Source: Natrialba sp. SSL1 (GTDB lineage: Archaea; Halobacteriota; Halobacteria; Halobacteriales; Natrialbaceae). Taken from it: 64,000 bases of DNA. The DNA is taken from positions 124,001-188,000 of the forward strand of contig NZ_MASN01000029.1 of the NCBI RefSeq assembly GCF_001861355.1, in the 5' to 3' direction. Under the pieces are notes generated by a model. The model had not been told where the DNA came from. It worked only from the letters and a program-made list of their open reading frames with translations, and ran no database searches. A program made the position numbers and the translations under genes. Positions 16,785 to 26,199 of the stretch are shown piece after piece (the stretch's first letter is position 1; every line of letters begins with the position of its first letter).

Positions 16785-17534
16785 TCAGTCGCGGCGTCTC
16801 GCAACCGCCGCGAACGCAAGTGCGGCCAGTACACTGCCGAGTGCCGTGACAGCAGTGAATCCGGGAACGCCGTCTGCCAGACTCTCATCCGAGTCCGAGT
16901 CCGAGTCCGCGTCCGACGCAGCTGCCGAGCCGTCGATCTGCACGTGTGCGTCACGGTCGAACGTCCCCTGCGGATAATCGCTGATCAGAATCGCTTCCGA
17001 ATCGGCGATCTCGATCGTCTCGTTGCCACTCGGCGCGTCCGACGCAACCTCGAACGTAATCGTCGCCATCGGCTCCGTTGTCTTCGCACCGTCACCCGAC
17101 GGCTCGCGCTCCTGCTCGAGCGTCAGCGTCCCCGCATCCTCATCGATTGCCTCAGAGCCGTGTATCTCAACGTCCGAATCGCCGTCGGCCAGCATCCGCT
17201 CGTGCTCGATATCGGCGACCGTGAAGATTGCAGCGTCGTACTCGAGTGTCACCGCCAGTTCGTCGACGCCGTCACCCACGAGGTCGCCGTGGGTACTCGC
17301 GACGAGTTCGAGTTCGAGGGAGTCGCCGGCGGCGGCTTCGGTGTCCTCCGGATCGAACCAGAAGCTGGCGATGTTGTCGCCGGCACCGACGGGTGCGGGG
17401 ACGAACGCGACGGCGACGAGCGCGAGACAGCACGCGCCGACGAGTGTGGCGACTCGAAGTCTGCGCCGTTTGTCATTGTCGTTGTCGTCGTCGCCGTCGC
17501 CGTCAGTCACTGCACTCGAGTGTGGCACCGTCAT
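16785..17534 (-). CDS. Exported cohesin-like domain protein with PGF-CTERM anchor
   Basis: A 249-residue secreted protein. A charged N-terminus precedes a hydrophobic signal (about residues 27-50). Residues 55-200 have the beta-rich cohesin/dockerin-partner look: AAAGDSLELEL, VTLEYDAAIF and ATITFEVASDAPSG. An Asp/Ser spacer leads to VPGF, a hydrophobic helix and RRR, a PGF-CTERM tail recognised by an archaeosortase. Its ATG overlaps the stop of the FetP-like gene (ATGA), so the two are coupled. A surface-tethered partner is plausible. Confidence 0.78.
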   Translation of the reverse strand: MTVPHSSAVTDGDGDDDNDNDKRRRLRVATLVGACCLALVAVAFVPAPVGAGDNIASFWFDPEDTEAAAGDSLELELVASTHGDLVGDGVDELAVTLEYDAAIFTVADIEHERMLADGDSDVEIHGSEAIDEDAGTLTLEQEREPSGDGAKTTEPMATITFEVASDAPSGNETIEIADSEAILISDYPQGTFDRDAHVQIDGSAAASDADSDSDSDESLADGVPGFTAVTALGSVLAALAFAAVARRRD

Positions 17535-18994
17535 TGCTCTGGAACGGTGAACTCGATTGGGGGCATCTCGAGGAAGGCCGTGTCATACCCCTGGTGGCGC
17601 GCGACCTGCGGTGGTGAGTCGATCGTGACCGTCACTGAATCACCGGGTTCGATCTGTGTGTCGTCGATCACCAGTCCGTAGTGGATGCCGTACTCGCTAT
17701 CGAGGGTTTCCGCGAGCGCCGCGTCGGGGCCAACGATGGTGTCGTCGTCGCGCTCGACGGTGACGCTGAGCGCGGCGTCGGCGAGTGGGACGCGGTTGTA
17801 CGGCGTTCGCGGGGAGACAAGGAGGTACTGCCCAGCAGTAACGTCTCCCTCTCCGTCGTCAGCGAGCCGTTCCGCGTCCGCGGATCCGTCCTCGAACAGC
17901 GCTGCGAGGATCGCCGCGTCGTCGCTCCGCGGGAGCGAGTCGTGGTCGGTCGGAACGCCATCGGCACCAGACTCGTCGTCGGCGGTAGCGAGGATCGCGC
18001 CGTCGTACTCATCGATCCGGGGGAGAGCGGAGTAGGGGACGTGTGCGTGGTCGTCGTGGCCGTTGTGGCCGTTCTCACTGTCGTGATCGTGTTCATCCCC
18101 GTGGTCGTGTTCGTGGTCCCCGTCGTCGTGGCTGTCGTGATCGCCATGTTCGTGGTCGTCGTGTTCATCTTCGTGGGCATGGTCGTCGTGACCATCGTGG
18201 CCTCCATGCTCACCGTGATCACCGTGATCCATCGGCTCCAGCGCGCCACGGTCTCCCCACTCCGCTTCGTCGAGGTACTGGACGCCGCCGATAACCTCGT
18301 GGCGGAACTCGTCGTCGTACTCGAACTCGAAGGTCGCGCTCACGCGCTCGTCAAGTCGGTCCACAAGGTCGCCAGTCTTTCGGACTGAGACTGGTGGAAT
18401 CGTGACTTCGACGGTGTACGTACCGTCTTCGGGAAGGGTGACGTTATCGCCGAAGTGAAAGCCCATCTCCTGGGAGATCATCGACCACGGCGAGACCGGC
18501 GACCCAACCTGCTCGTCGCCGTCGTAGACGCGAATCTGGACGCCGTCGTCGACTGGCAACACAGTCCCCGTCTGCTGATCCCAGAGCGTGAACATCATGT
18601 GGACGCCACGGCCGCTATCTGGGCTCTCGCGTTCGACGGCGTCCTCGCCGCTGCCAGCGATGGTCCAGAAATCGTGTGGGTACGAGAGCATCGGCCCGAG
18701 CATCATGTCGCCGGCTTCGATCGGATCGAGCATCCGCATGGCCTCGCGGTGGGTCGGGAGGTAGACCGCGTTCGGCGGGTCCTCTACCTCGATCGTCGGC
18801 CGGCCGTCGCCGTAGTCCTCGCCGGAACCGTTCTCGTCGCCGTTTTCGGCGTCCGGATCGTCTCCGTCCTCCTCATCGTCGTCACCGCTGAGACAGCCGG
18901 CGAGTGCGAGCACTCCCGTCGCTGCGCCCGTCTGGGCGACGAACGTTCGGCGGTCGATCTCGGTTTCGTCTGTGGTCCGCGTGAAGTCCTGCAT
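17531..18994 (-). CDS. Tat lipoprotein with FetP/P19-like domain and His-rich linker
   Basis: A 487-residue protein. The twin-arginine motif DRRTFVAQ (residues 14-21) and lipobox LAGC with Cys34 suggest export and lipid anchoring. Residues 70-245 resemble the Fe/Cu-binding P19/FetP family (VHMMFTLWD, QEMGFHFGDNVTLP, TIPPVS). Residues 254-317 are almost entirely His, Asp, Glu and Gly, a likely metal-binding or buffering segment. The C-terminal 170 residues form a second beta-rich domain I do not recognise. ATG at 18994 is chosen because it places the Tat motif at the N-terminus. The trio has no permease gene beside it. Confidence 0.75.
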   Translation of the reverse strand: MQDFTRTTDETEIDRRTFVAQTGAATGVLALAGCLSGDDDEEDGDDPDAENGDENGSGEDYGDGRPTIEVEDPPNAVYLPTHREAMRMLDPIEAGDMMLGPMLSYPHDFWTIAGSGEDAVERESPDSGRGVHMMFTLWDQQTGTVLPVDDGVQIRVYDGDEQVGSPVSPWSMISQEMGFHFGDNVTLPEDGTYTVEVTIPPVSVRKTGDLVDRLDERVSATFEFEYDDEFRHEVIGGVQYLDEAEWGDRGALEPMDHGDHGEHGGHDGHDDHAHEDEHDDHEHGDHDSHDDGDHEHDHGDEHDHDSENGHNGHDDHAHVPYSALPRIDEYDGAILATADDESGADGVPTDHDSLPRSDDAAILAALFEDGSADAERLADDGEGDVTAGQYLLVSPRTPYNRVPLADAALSVTVERDDDTIVGPDAALAETLDSEYGIHYGLVIDDTQIEPGDSVTVTIDSPPQVARHQGYDTAFLEMPPIEFTVPEQ

Positions 18995-19064
18995 GGTGTA
19001 TCTGTCGTGTCTGTTGGTTCGTGTCTCGTGTCTCGCTTCTCGTCTTTCAGAGCGATTGTGCTGA

Positions 19065-20381
19065 TCAGGCGTCCGGATTCGCCGCCGGCAACGCGCGCAA
19101 CCCCCGCGGCGGGAGCAGGTAATTCCCCCGCCGGTTGACGAAGATGTAGTGGAGGATCCCGTTATTCGCCGAGGGCACGTCGAGATCCGCACCCGTCATC
19201 GCCTCACGAACTCGGACGAAGTCCTCGATGTCGTGCTGGAGTGAGACGAAGTGCAGTCCCGGCCGGTCGCCGTCAATCGTGTTGAAATCGCGGCGCAAGA
19301 GCGGCGGGTCACCGTCCTCGCGCCCGCGTGCTGCCTTCTGGGCGTGGCCGACGACTCCTTCCTGTCTGGCGTCGGCAGCCGTCGCCTCGATCCGCTCGTC
19401 GCTTAGTCCGCTGTCAGCCCCAAGTTCCTCGCCGACGTCACCGACGAGTTCCTCCGCGGCGTGTTCCGGGCTGAACATTTTCGAGACGCGCTGGTAGTGG
19501 TTTTCCTGTTCGAACCAGACCTCGAGCTGGATGTCCATCGAGGAGACGTGCTGTGTCGTCCCGTCGGCGAACGGCCCGGAGTCGATGGTCACCCGGTCCT
19601 CGCTCGCCTGCGTGCGGTCGAATCCCGAGCGAAAGCCCATAAAAAACGGCGCATCTTTGGGGACCGCGTCGGGAACCCCAGAAACGTCCGTGTGCTCTGT
19701 AGGGAGTCCCGCACCTACGAACCCTGTCCGACGGTTCTCGTCGACGCGTTCGAAGACTTCTATAAGGTTGGACTCGAGTACAACGCCGTTGCGTTCCGGC
19801 TCCTCCTGGTCGCCGAACAGTCCCTCCTCGACTTCGAGGACGACCTCGGGGTGGTTGCTCGCGAGGTGGAGCAAGGCGTCGAATTCGTCGAATGCGGGGT
19901 CCTCGCGGGACGTGAGCGCCGCTGGTTCGGGAAGGTCGACCCCTTCGGGGAGGTCCTCGTCGAACCGCTCGAAGTACGACGGCGTGTAGCCGAGCGTGAA
20001 CAGCAGTCCGTCAGTGCTCCACTCGTAGGCACGCTCGAGCGTTCGGAGGGTAGACTCGGTAGTCTCGCGGGCGTCAGCAGTCGGTTCTCCGTCGGCGGTC
20101 GCACGTTCAGTCAGCGCCAGCGGGAGCAAGACGTGGTGTGCTGGCGGCTCGACGTTCCCTTTGTCGTCGCGTGTCGCGAACTCGTTCCAGGCGTACTGGC
20201 GAGCGGGCAACGAGTCAGGGTCGTCGGTTCCCGAGGGAACGGTGTTTTCCGCGCCGTTTTCGCCACTACTCATGTCGAGACACGCACTGAGTGCAGTCGC
20301 GCCGCCAACGGCGACGAGCGCGCGGGCGTACTCCCGGCGGGACAGCGTGGACCGATCGGGGAGCGTCACTAGTATCACCAC
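19065..20381 (-). CDS. Tat-exported DyP-type peroxidase-like protein with altered GXXDG motif
   Basis: A 438-residue protein starting with GTG. A Tat motif LSRREYAR is at 13-20 and a lipobox-like LSAC at 31-34. The C-terminal half follows the dye-decolorising peroxidase pattern: a DIQLEVWFEQENHYQR helix, the proximal-heme His in VGHAQKA, the distal-type Arg in LLRRDFN, and GLHFVSLQHD. The catalytic GXXDG motif appears as GFRSGF, without the Asp. EfeB proteins of iron uptake systems are Tat-exported DyPs, and a FetP-like gene follows after 70 bp. Peroxidase activity is uncertain; heme binding or iron extraction is possible. Confidence 0.7.
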   Translation of the reverse strand: MVILVTLPDRSTLSRREYARALVAVGGATALSACLDMSSGENGAENTVPSGTDDPDSLPARQYAWNEFATRDDKGNVEPPAHHVLLPLALTERATADGEPTADARETTESTLRTLERAYEWSTDGLLFTLGYTPSYFERFDEDLPEGVDLPEPAALTSREDPAFDEFDALLHLASNHPEVVLEVEEGLFGDQEEPERNGVVLESNLIEVFERVDENRRTGFVGAGLPTEHTDVSGVPDAVPKDAPFFMGFRSGFDRTQASEDRVTIDSGPFADGTTQHVSSMDIQLEVWFEQENHYQRVSKMFSPEHAAEELVGDVGEELGADSGLSDERIEATAADARQEGVVGHAQKAARGREDGDPPLLRRDFNTIDGDRPGLHFVSLQHDIEDFVRVREAMTGADLDVPSANNGILHYIFVNRRGNYLLPPRGLRALPAANPDA

Positions 20382-20580
20382 GGGACCGGATAGCCCAAAG
20401 CGTTACTCTTCGTGACGAGTCTACCGTTATCGTCGACAGAACGTGTTCGGCACTCAGCGAGACCAGGTGCAGAAACGCGACGGACTGCCATCGTTTTGAG
20501 GGAAGGGGCGGGTACCCACGGTTCGTAGCTCGCGGCAAGAATTGTGGCTGGCGGGAAGTCGCCAGTGCCGACTTACTCAG

Positions 20581-21483
20581 TCAGTAGTGCCACGGATAGT
20601 CGTCGAACTCAGGATCGCGACCCTCGACAAATGCGTCGCGACCCTCCTTCGCCTCGTCAGTCATGTAGCCAAGCCGGGTCGCCTCGCCGGCGAACACCTG
20701 TTGGCCGACCATGCCGTCGTCGGTCATGTTGAACGCGTACTTCAGCATCCGCATCGCCGTTGGACTCTTGGAATTGATGCGTTCGCCCCACTCCAGCGCG
20801 GTCTCCTCGAGTTCGTCGTGGGGGACGGCTTCGTTGACCATGCCCATCTCGGCGGCCTCCTCGGCGCTGTAGGTCTTTCCGAGGAAGAACACCTCGCGCG
20901 CTTTCTTTTGGCCGATCTGTTTGGCGAGGTAGGCCGAGCCGAAGCCGGCGTCGTAGCTTGCGACATCGGGGTCGGTCTGGAGGAACTTCGCGTGCTCCTC
21001 GCTGGCGAGCGTCATGTCACAGACGACGTGCAGCGAGTGACCGCCGCCGACGGCCCAGCCGGGGACGACGCAGACGACAACCTTCGGAATGTGTCGGATG
21101 AGGCGCTGGACTTCGAGAATGTGGAGTCGCCCCTGCTCGGATGCGCGGGCTGTCTCGCTCTCCTCGTCCTCGCCGGTGTACTGGTAGCCATCGTCGCCGC
21201 GGACCGTCTGATCGCCGCCGGAACAGAACGCCCAGCCACCGTCTTTCGAAGAGGGGCCGTTGCCGGTGAGCAGGATACAGCCTACGTCGGTCTGGCGCTT
21301 TGCGTGATCCAGCGCGTCGTACAGTTCGTCGACCGTCCCCGGGCGGAAGGCGTTGCGAACGTCGGGGCGGTCGAACGCGATGCGGACCGTCCCGGAGTCG
21401 ACCGCGCGGTGATAGGTGAGATCGCGAAAGTCGAACTCGTCGACCGGCTCCCACCGGTCTGCGTCGAAGCATTCCGAAACCAT
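20581..21483 (-). CDS. menB: 1,4-Dihydroxy-2-naphthoyl-CoA synthase
   Basis: A 300-residue crotonase-fold enzyme that closes the naphthoate ring. The CSGGDQ motif, the oxyanion segment GWAVGGGHSLH and the DPDVASYDAGFGS block are typical of MenB. A minus-strand TATATC box at about 21505-21510 gives a leaderless start at 21483. It is separated from menA-C-E by three exported proteins on the same strand. Confidence 0.95.
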   Translation of the reverse strand: MVSECFDADRWEPVDEFDFRDLTYHRAVDSGTVRIAFDRPDVRNAFRPGTVDELYDALDHAKRQTDVGCILLTGNGPSSKDGGWAFCSGGDQTVRGDDGYQYTGEDEESETARASEQGRLHILEVQRLIRHIPKVVVCVVPGWAVGGGHSLHVVCDMTLASEEHAKFLQTDPDVASYDAGFGSAYLAKQIGQKKAREVFFLGKTYSAEEAAEMGMVNEAVPHDELEETALEWGERINSKSPTAMRMLKYAFNMTDDGMVGQQVFAGEATRLGYMTDEAKEGRDAFVEGRDPEFDDYPWHY

Positions 21484-21667
21484 TGGCCGACTGTCGGGGG
21501 CGAATCCTGATATAGGTTCTCGTCGCCAGTAGCTCGATTCTGTATAGCACTAGTCGATTTATTAGGACGAAATCGGACAGCGCTGGACAGCCACCGACCA
21601 CCAGACAGTTCATATCAGTAATACTTACCAACCAGTATACTGTGCCTCCGATAGGCTACTGGAACCG

Positions 21668-22669
21668 ATGGGTGAGACCTACTACGACGTGCTCGGCGTC
21701 GAGCCAACCGCCACGCAGGACGAACTCGAGTCCGCCTACCGCGAGTGTGTCCTCGAGACCCATCCGGATCACAACGATGCCCCCGACGCGACCGAGCAGT
21801 TCCAGCGCGTCTCGACCGCCCGCGAGGTACTGACGGACGAGGCCGAACGAGCGAGGTACGACCGCCTCGGGCACGAGGCCTACGTCCAGGCGGAGAGTGG
21901 CGAGCCAACGGCGCAGGCGGGATACTCGAGTACCAATGCCACTGCAACCACAGAGCAACAAACGCGACGGGAGACGAATCGCAACGGTCGAGCGAGGCAG
22001 CGGCGGAATCGCGACTGGTCGTTCGAGGAGATTCGACAGGAGGCTGAGCGGGAACGGGCGCGGTCGCAGTCTGGGTCGCGGTCCAGTTCCCGCTCTGGTT
22101 CTGGTTCCGGTTCCCGCTCTCGTTCTCGCTCTCAGACCCAGCGGACGAAACACACTCGGCACACCAGACAGACACAGCAACACGACCACACCCAGACCAG
22201 CACAAACACGACGAACACTGAACCCGGGTCAACCGCGTCCGCAGATCAGACAGACAGCACAACCGACACCACGACCAGCGACGACTTCCAGTACGCCGTC
22301 CACGACTGGAACGACGAGGTGGAACTCGAGTGGCAGGGACGAGCACTCGACCACCAGACTATCGTCGGGCTCGCCTGTATCTGGCTGCTCTACCCGGTGT
22401 TCATCTATGCGAGCCTGACACCGGTGTTTCCCACGAGCGCCAATGCGGTCGTCGCCGTCTGCACCCTCGGACTCGTCGCCTATCTGCTGACACTGCCCCG
22501 AATCGCTGCCGGCATCTTCGGCTCCTGGAGTCTGCTCGTTTCAGTTGCGCTTCTCACGATCGAGGCGATTCCGATCGCCGTGCTGTCGGTCTACGGCTTT
22601 CTCACGCTCGCAGGCGTCTGGGTGCCGTTTGGCTATGCACTCGCGGTCTGGTGGGTGCTACGGCCCTGA
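21668..22669 (+). CDS. Membrane-anchored J-domain protein
   Basis: A 333-residue protein. Residues 4-68 are a J domain with the HPD tripeptide at 32-34, which would stimulate a DnaK/Hsp70 ATPase. Residues 100-215 are a disordered Arg/Ser/Gly then Thr/Gln/His-rich segment from hexamer-like DNA. Residues 232-333 contain three or four membrane helices. This is not DnaJ: there is no zinc domain or C-terminal client domain. A TATA box GTATACT at about 21634-21640 supports the start. It is opposite in strand to the men genes on both sides. Confidence 0.82.
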   Translation: MGETYYDVLGVEPTATQDELESAYRECVLETHPDHNDAPDATEQFQRVSTAREVLTDEAERARYDRLGHEAYVQAESGEPTAQAGYSSTNATATTEQQTRRETNRNGRARQRRNRDWSFEEIRQEAERERARSQSGSRSSSRSGSGSGSRSRSRSQTQRTKHTRHTRQTQQHDHTQTSTNTTNTEPGSTASADQTDSTTDTTTSDDFQYAVHDWNDEVELEWQGRALDHQTIVGLACIWLLYPVFIYASLTPVFPTSANAVVAVCTLGLVAYLLTLPRIAAGIFGSWSLLVSVALLTIEAIPIAVLSVYGFLTLAGVWVPFGYALAVWWVLRP

Positions 22670-22700
22670 TCCTGCACGCCAGGCAATACAAAACCGCGCG

Positions 22701-24515
22701 TTAGTCGTCATCTGCGCCGACTGCAGTCCGAACCGTCTCGTCCAGTTCCTCGCGTCGCCGGTGGCTCGCCGCCGAGTCGAACGCGACCGAAAGCACCTGC
22801 GTTCCCTCACTCGCGAGCGATTGTCGGTATGCGTCCTCAAATTCTGTCGGGCCGACGTGTTGAAGGTCGAAGTCGTACAGTTCTGCGAGCGCATCGAACT
22901 CGAGTCCGTGGGGCGTCTTGAACTGCGACGTAAACGGCGGGTCGAACGCCTCGACGGGGAGTTTGTGGAAGATTCCGCCGCCGTCGTTGTCCAGCAGGAC
23001 GATGGTCGCGTCGACGCCGCAACGCTCCAGCGCCAGCAGGCCGTTCGAATCGTGGTAGAACGCGAGGTCGCCGGTGACGAGCACGAGCGGCTCCTCGGTC
23101 GCGCTGCCGGCTCCGAGCGCCGAACTCGTGATGCCGTCGATACCGCTCGCACCGCGGTTCGCGAGCACCGTGAGATCGGCCTCGCGTGGGCGACCGAAGC
23201 GGTCGCCGTCCCGGATCGGCATGCTGTTCGAGACGAAAATCGTCGCCGGGTCCGGGACCGCCTCGAAGACGGCGGCGAGAATCGCGCCCTCGAACGGGGT
23301 GGACTCGAGTACCTCGTCCGTGCGCGCGTCGTCGCAGTGAGTCCAGTGGGTGTGTTCGGCCTCGGCGAAGCGGGTTCGCCAGCCGCTGTCTGAATCGGTG
23401 TTCGCGAGTTCGTCGGCCAGCGTCTCGAAGACCGCACCGGGTTCGGCAGCGACCAGATCCGTCGCGGTGAACGTCGCCTCGCGCCACGCGCCGACGGGAT
23501 CGAGCAGGAACTGCCGCGCGGCGGCGTCCCGGAGGAAGTGACGCAGCCGTTTCGAGGTTGGTGAAGCACCGAATCTGAGGACGGCGTCGGGCGCCGGCAG
23601 CGCGTCGATGTAGCCGTCGTAGCCGCCGTAGATGGTCTGTGTGTCCGAAGTGGAGCGGTCAGCGGCGATGTGCGGACCAAACCGGAGATTCGAGAGCGGA
23701 TCTGCGAGCACTGGCGCACCGACCGCATCCGCGACGGCGATGACGTCGGTGGGATCCAGCTGGGATGGCGACAGCGTCGCCGGATCCGCAGGCCCCGCGA
23801 CGATGAGCGGGCGCGCGGCCGACTCGAGTACCGCCCGAAGCGAGTCGACATCGTCGGCATCGACCGCCCCCCGCTCCGGTTCGCGCGTCCCGACGAACGC
23901 GCCGTCGCGCCCGCGTCCAGCGAGCGTCTCGGAGAACTCGTCGGGAACGGATTCGAGTCCGTCCGTTTCGATCGGCTCGAGTGGCTTCCGGAACGGGCAG
24001 TTGAGGTGGACGGGGCCGGGCTCGGAGACGGTGGTCTCCAGCAGCGCGCGTGCGGCGCTCGTTCGGAGGCTGCGAACGGTTCGTTCGCTCGCCTCGGGAA
24101 CGGGAAGTTCGGCGTGCCAGCGGACGGCGTCGCCGTAGAGGTCGAGCTGGTCGACGGTCTGGTTGGCCCCGCTATCGCGCAGCTCTGGCGGGCGGTCGGC
24201 CGTGAGCACGAGCATCGGGACGCGGGCCTGGGCGGCCTCGATGACGGCGGGATGGAAGTTCGCCGCCGCCGTGCCCGAGGTGCAGACGAGCGCCGTTGGC
24301 TCGCCGGTTCGGCGCGCGCGTCCGAGTGCGAAGAAGGCTGCCGAGCGTTCGTCTAAGTGCGAGAAGACTTCGATTTCCGGATGCTTGGCGAACGCGATGG
24401 TCAGCGGCGTCGACCGGCTGCCGGGTGCGAGACAGACCGCCTCGAGCCCGCCCGCTGCGAGTTCGTCCGCGAGGACGCGACCCCAGAGCGTCGCGCGATT
24501 TGGGGCGGTCGTCAT
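22701..24515 (-). CDS. menD: SEPHCHC synthase
   Basis: A 604-residue ThDP enzyme that adds succinic semialdehyde to isochorismate. The N-terminal LAPGSRSTPL, the SNSMPIRDGD block, and the ThDP/Mg motif GDLAFYHD...LLDNDGGGIFH are diagnostic. The start at 24515 overlaps the menF stop codon (ATGA); a longer frame reaching 24641 lies inside menF and is not used. Confidence 0.95.
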   Translation of the reverse strand: MTTAPNRATLWGRVLADELAAGGLEAVCLAPGSRSTPLTIAFAKHPEIEVFSHLDERSAAFFALGRARRTGEPTALVCTSGTAAANFHPAVIEAAQARVPMLVLTADRPPELRDSGANQTVDQLDLYGDAVRWHAELPVPEASERTVRSLRTSAARALLETTVSEPGPVHLNCPFRKPLEPIETDGLESVPDEFSETLAGRGRDGAFVGTREPERGAVDADDVDSLRAVLESAARPLIVAGPADPATLSPSQLDPTDVIAVADAVGAPVLADPLSNLRFGPHIAADRSTSDTQTIYGGYDGYIDALPAPDAVLRFGASPTSKRLRHFLRDAAARQFLLDPVGAWREATFTATDLVAAEPGAVFETLADELANTDSDSGWRTRFAEAEHTHWTHCDDARTDEVLESTPFEGAILAAVFEAVPDPATIFVSNSMPIRDGDRFGRPREADLTVLANRGASGIDGITSSALGAGSATEEPLVLVTGDLAFYHDSNGLLALERCGVDATIVLLDNDGGGIFHKLPVEAFDPPFTSQFKTPHGLEFDALAELYDFDLQHVGPTEFEDAYRQSLASEGTQVLSVAFDSAASHRRREELDETVRTAVGADDD

Positions 24516-26167
24516 CGTGGGCGGGGCTGCTCGCCGTCGGTTTCGGGGACGGACGGCTCTGTATCGGATTGCTCCAAGCTGGCCTCCTCGGGGCGCAGCT
24601 CGTCCAGAATCGGCCGGAACTTGAGCTGTACTTCCTCCCACTCGTCGTGCGGATCGCTGTCAGCGACGAGGCCACTTCCGGCGAACAGCGTCACACGGTC
24701 GTCCGTCGCGACGCCGGACCTGAGCGCGACGGCGAACTCACCGTCGCCGTTGCCGTCGAACCAGCCGATCGGCGCGGCGTACCAGCCGCGGTCGAACGGC
24801 TCGGTTTCGTGGATCGTCTCCCAGGCCTCGTCAGGGGGCATCCCGCCAACTGCGGGCGTCGGGTGCAGCGCTTCGACGAGTTCGAGCACGTGCGTCACCT
24901 CGTCGTCGAGCGTCGCCTCGATCGGCGTCCGGACGTGCTGGATGGTCGCCAGCCGGCGAATCTGCTGGTCGTCGATCGTCAGACTGCTGGTCACCGGTGT
25001 CAACTGGTCGCGGATCGCCTCCGCGACGAGGACGTGTTCGTGCTGGACCTTCTCGCTATCCCGGAGCTGGTCGGCGAACTCCTCGTCCGCTTCGGGCGTC
25101 TCACCGCGGGGAGCAGAGCCCGCAAGCGCCTCGGTTTCGACACGCTCGCCGCGTTTCGAGACCAGTCGTTCCGGCGGCGCGCCGAAGAACGTTCCGCCGG
25201 CGTCGTCGGAGCGAGCATGGCTGTGGTCGATCAAGAACCGATAACAGTTCGGATACCGCCGTCGCAGCCGTTCGAGCGTCGCCGGCACGTCGATCTCGTC
25301 GTCGAGCCCGACCGACAGCGACTGGGCGAGCACGACCTTCCGAAGTGCCGTCGTCTCGATGCGCTCGACCGCGTCCTCGACCTGCTCGGTCCACGCCGCG
25401 CGCGAGGTCGTCCGTTCGGTCCCCGTGACGCCCGGCGGCGAGCCGCTCGGTCGCATCGAAGGGAAGCCGGAATCCGCCAACCGGTCGTGCCACGTATCCA
25501 GCCGCTCGGTCGCGGTGTCGACATCCGAGTCGACCGCCGTGAGCCACGTCGTCTCGTCACTCCGGACGACGAGCACCCGTGGGACGACGAACGAGGCGGC
25601 GGTGAAGCCGCGCCACGGCGCAGTGGTGGGTGTGGTGGCTGTGGCGGTGTCCGTCTCTATCTCTGGATTGGCACCACTCTCGAAGGAATCGTGAAACGAC
25701 AGCCCGCCAAACGCTCGTGGTCGGGCGACTGCTGGTCCATCGTACTCGAGTGCCTCGAACGTTCGGGCGGCCTGCTCGCGAACGTCGTCGAATCGGTTTG
25801 GACCGGTTGCGGTGAACTGGGCGGCGACGCCGCGGCCGACGATCTCGAGGCCGTCAGGAGTGGCCCATTGAATTCGAGCTGCGTGGTGAGTGTGGGTGTG
25901 GGCGTTCGTGTCGGTATCGGTGCCGGTGTTGCTGGCAGTGTCGCTGCCAGTGTTGGTGACGGTACCGATCTCGATATCCGCGTCCAGCAGTGCCCCAAAA
26001 GAGATGTCCGCAGCCGCGTCGGTGAGTTCGCGACTCCGACTGCAAAGGGACGATGGGGATGAGGATGAGGATGAGGATGAGGATGTGCGATTGTGATCGT
26101 GATCACGATCACGATCGTGAGACGGTCCAGTTCCCGCCAGTTCCCCCTCGCCCGACGTACGATTCAT
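24512..26167 (-). CDS. menF: Isochorismate synthase
   Basis: A 551-residue chorismate-utilising enzyme making isochorismate. The C-terminal catalytic half has [28 protein letters not shown] and [22 protein letters not shown]. The first 45 residues are low complexity (His/Asp/Arg then a Ser run) and come from a microsatellite and a 20-nt perfect palindrome at 26056-26112, so the true start may be later. It is 32 bp downstream of a sulfite-oxidase-family gene on the same strand, and menD is coupled to it. Confidence 0.93.
   Translation of the reverse strand: MNRTSGEGELAGTGPSHDRDRDHDHNRTSSSSSSSSSPSSLCSRSRELTDAAADISFGALLDADIEIGTVTNTGSDTASNTGTDTDTNAHTHTHHAARIQWATPDGLEIVGRGVAAQFTATGPNRFDDVREQAARTFEALEYDGPAVARPRAFGGLSFHDSFESGANPEIETDTATATTPTTAPWRGFTAASFVVPRVLVVRSDETTWLTAVDSDVDTATERLDTWHDRLADSGFPSMRPSGSPPGVTGTERTTSRAAWTEQVEDAVERIETTALRKVVLAQSLSVGLDDEIDVPATLERLRRRYPNCYRFLIDHSHARSDDAGGTFFGAPPERLVSKRGERVETEALAGSAPRGETPEADEEFADQLRDSEKVQHEHVLVAEAIRDQLTPVTSSLTIDDQQIRRLATIQHVRTPIEATLDDEVTHVLELVEALHPTPAVGGMPPDEAWETIHETEPFDRGWYAAPIGWFDGNGDGEFAVALRSGVATDDRVTLFAGSGLVADSDPHDEWEEVQLKFRPILDELRPEEASLEQSDTEPSVPETDGEQPRPR
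26056..26112. repeat. GATGAG microsatellite and GATC-rich perfect palindrome
   Basis: Five GATGAG-type hexamers run from 26056 to 26085, followed by a 20-nt perfect palindrome at 26093-26112 containing GATC four times. Both lie in the 5' end of menF and encode its low-complexity N-terminus. The unit is a multiple of three, so length changes would keep the frame. Confidence 0.85.
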
Positions 26168-26199
26168 CGAGCACAGTTCAGGACCGACGCGCCTTCAGC

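Noticed and set aside
24296-26062. 588-codon plus-strand frame opposite menD and menF
   Set aside because: Antisense to two well-supported enzymes; the composition is arginine-rich and no family is recognisable.
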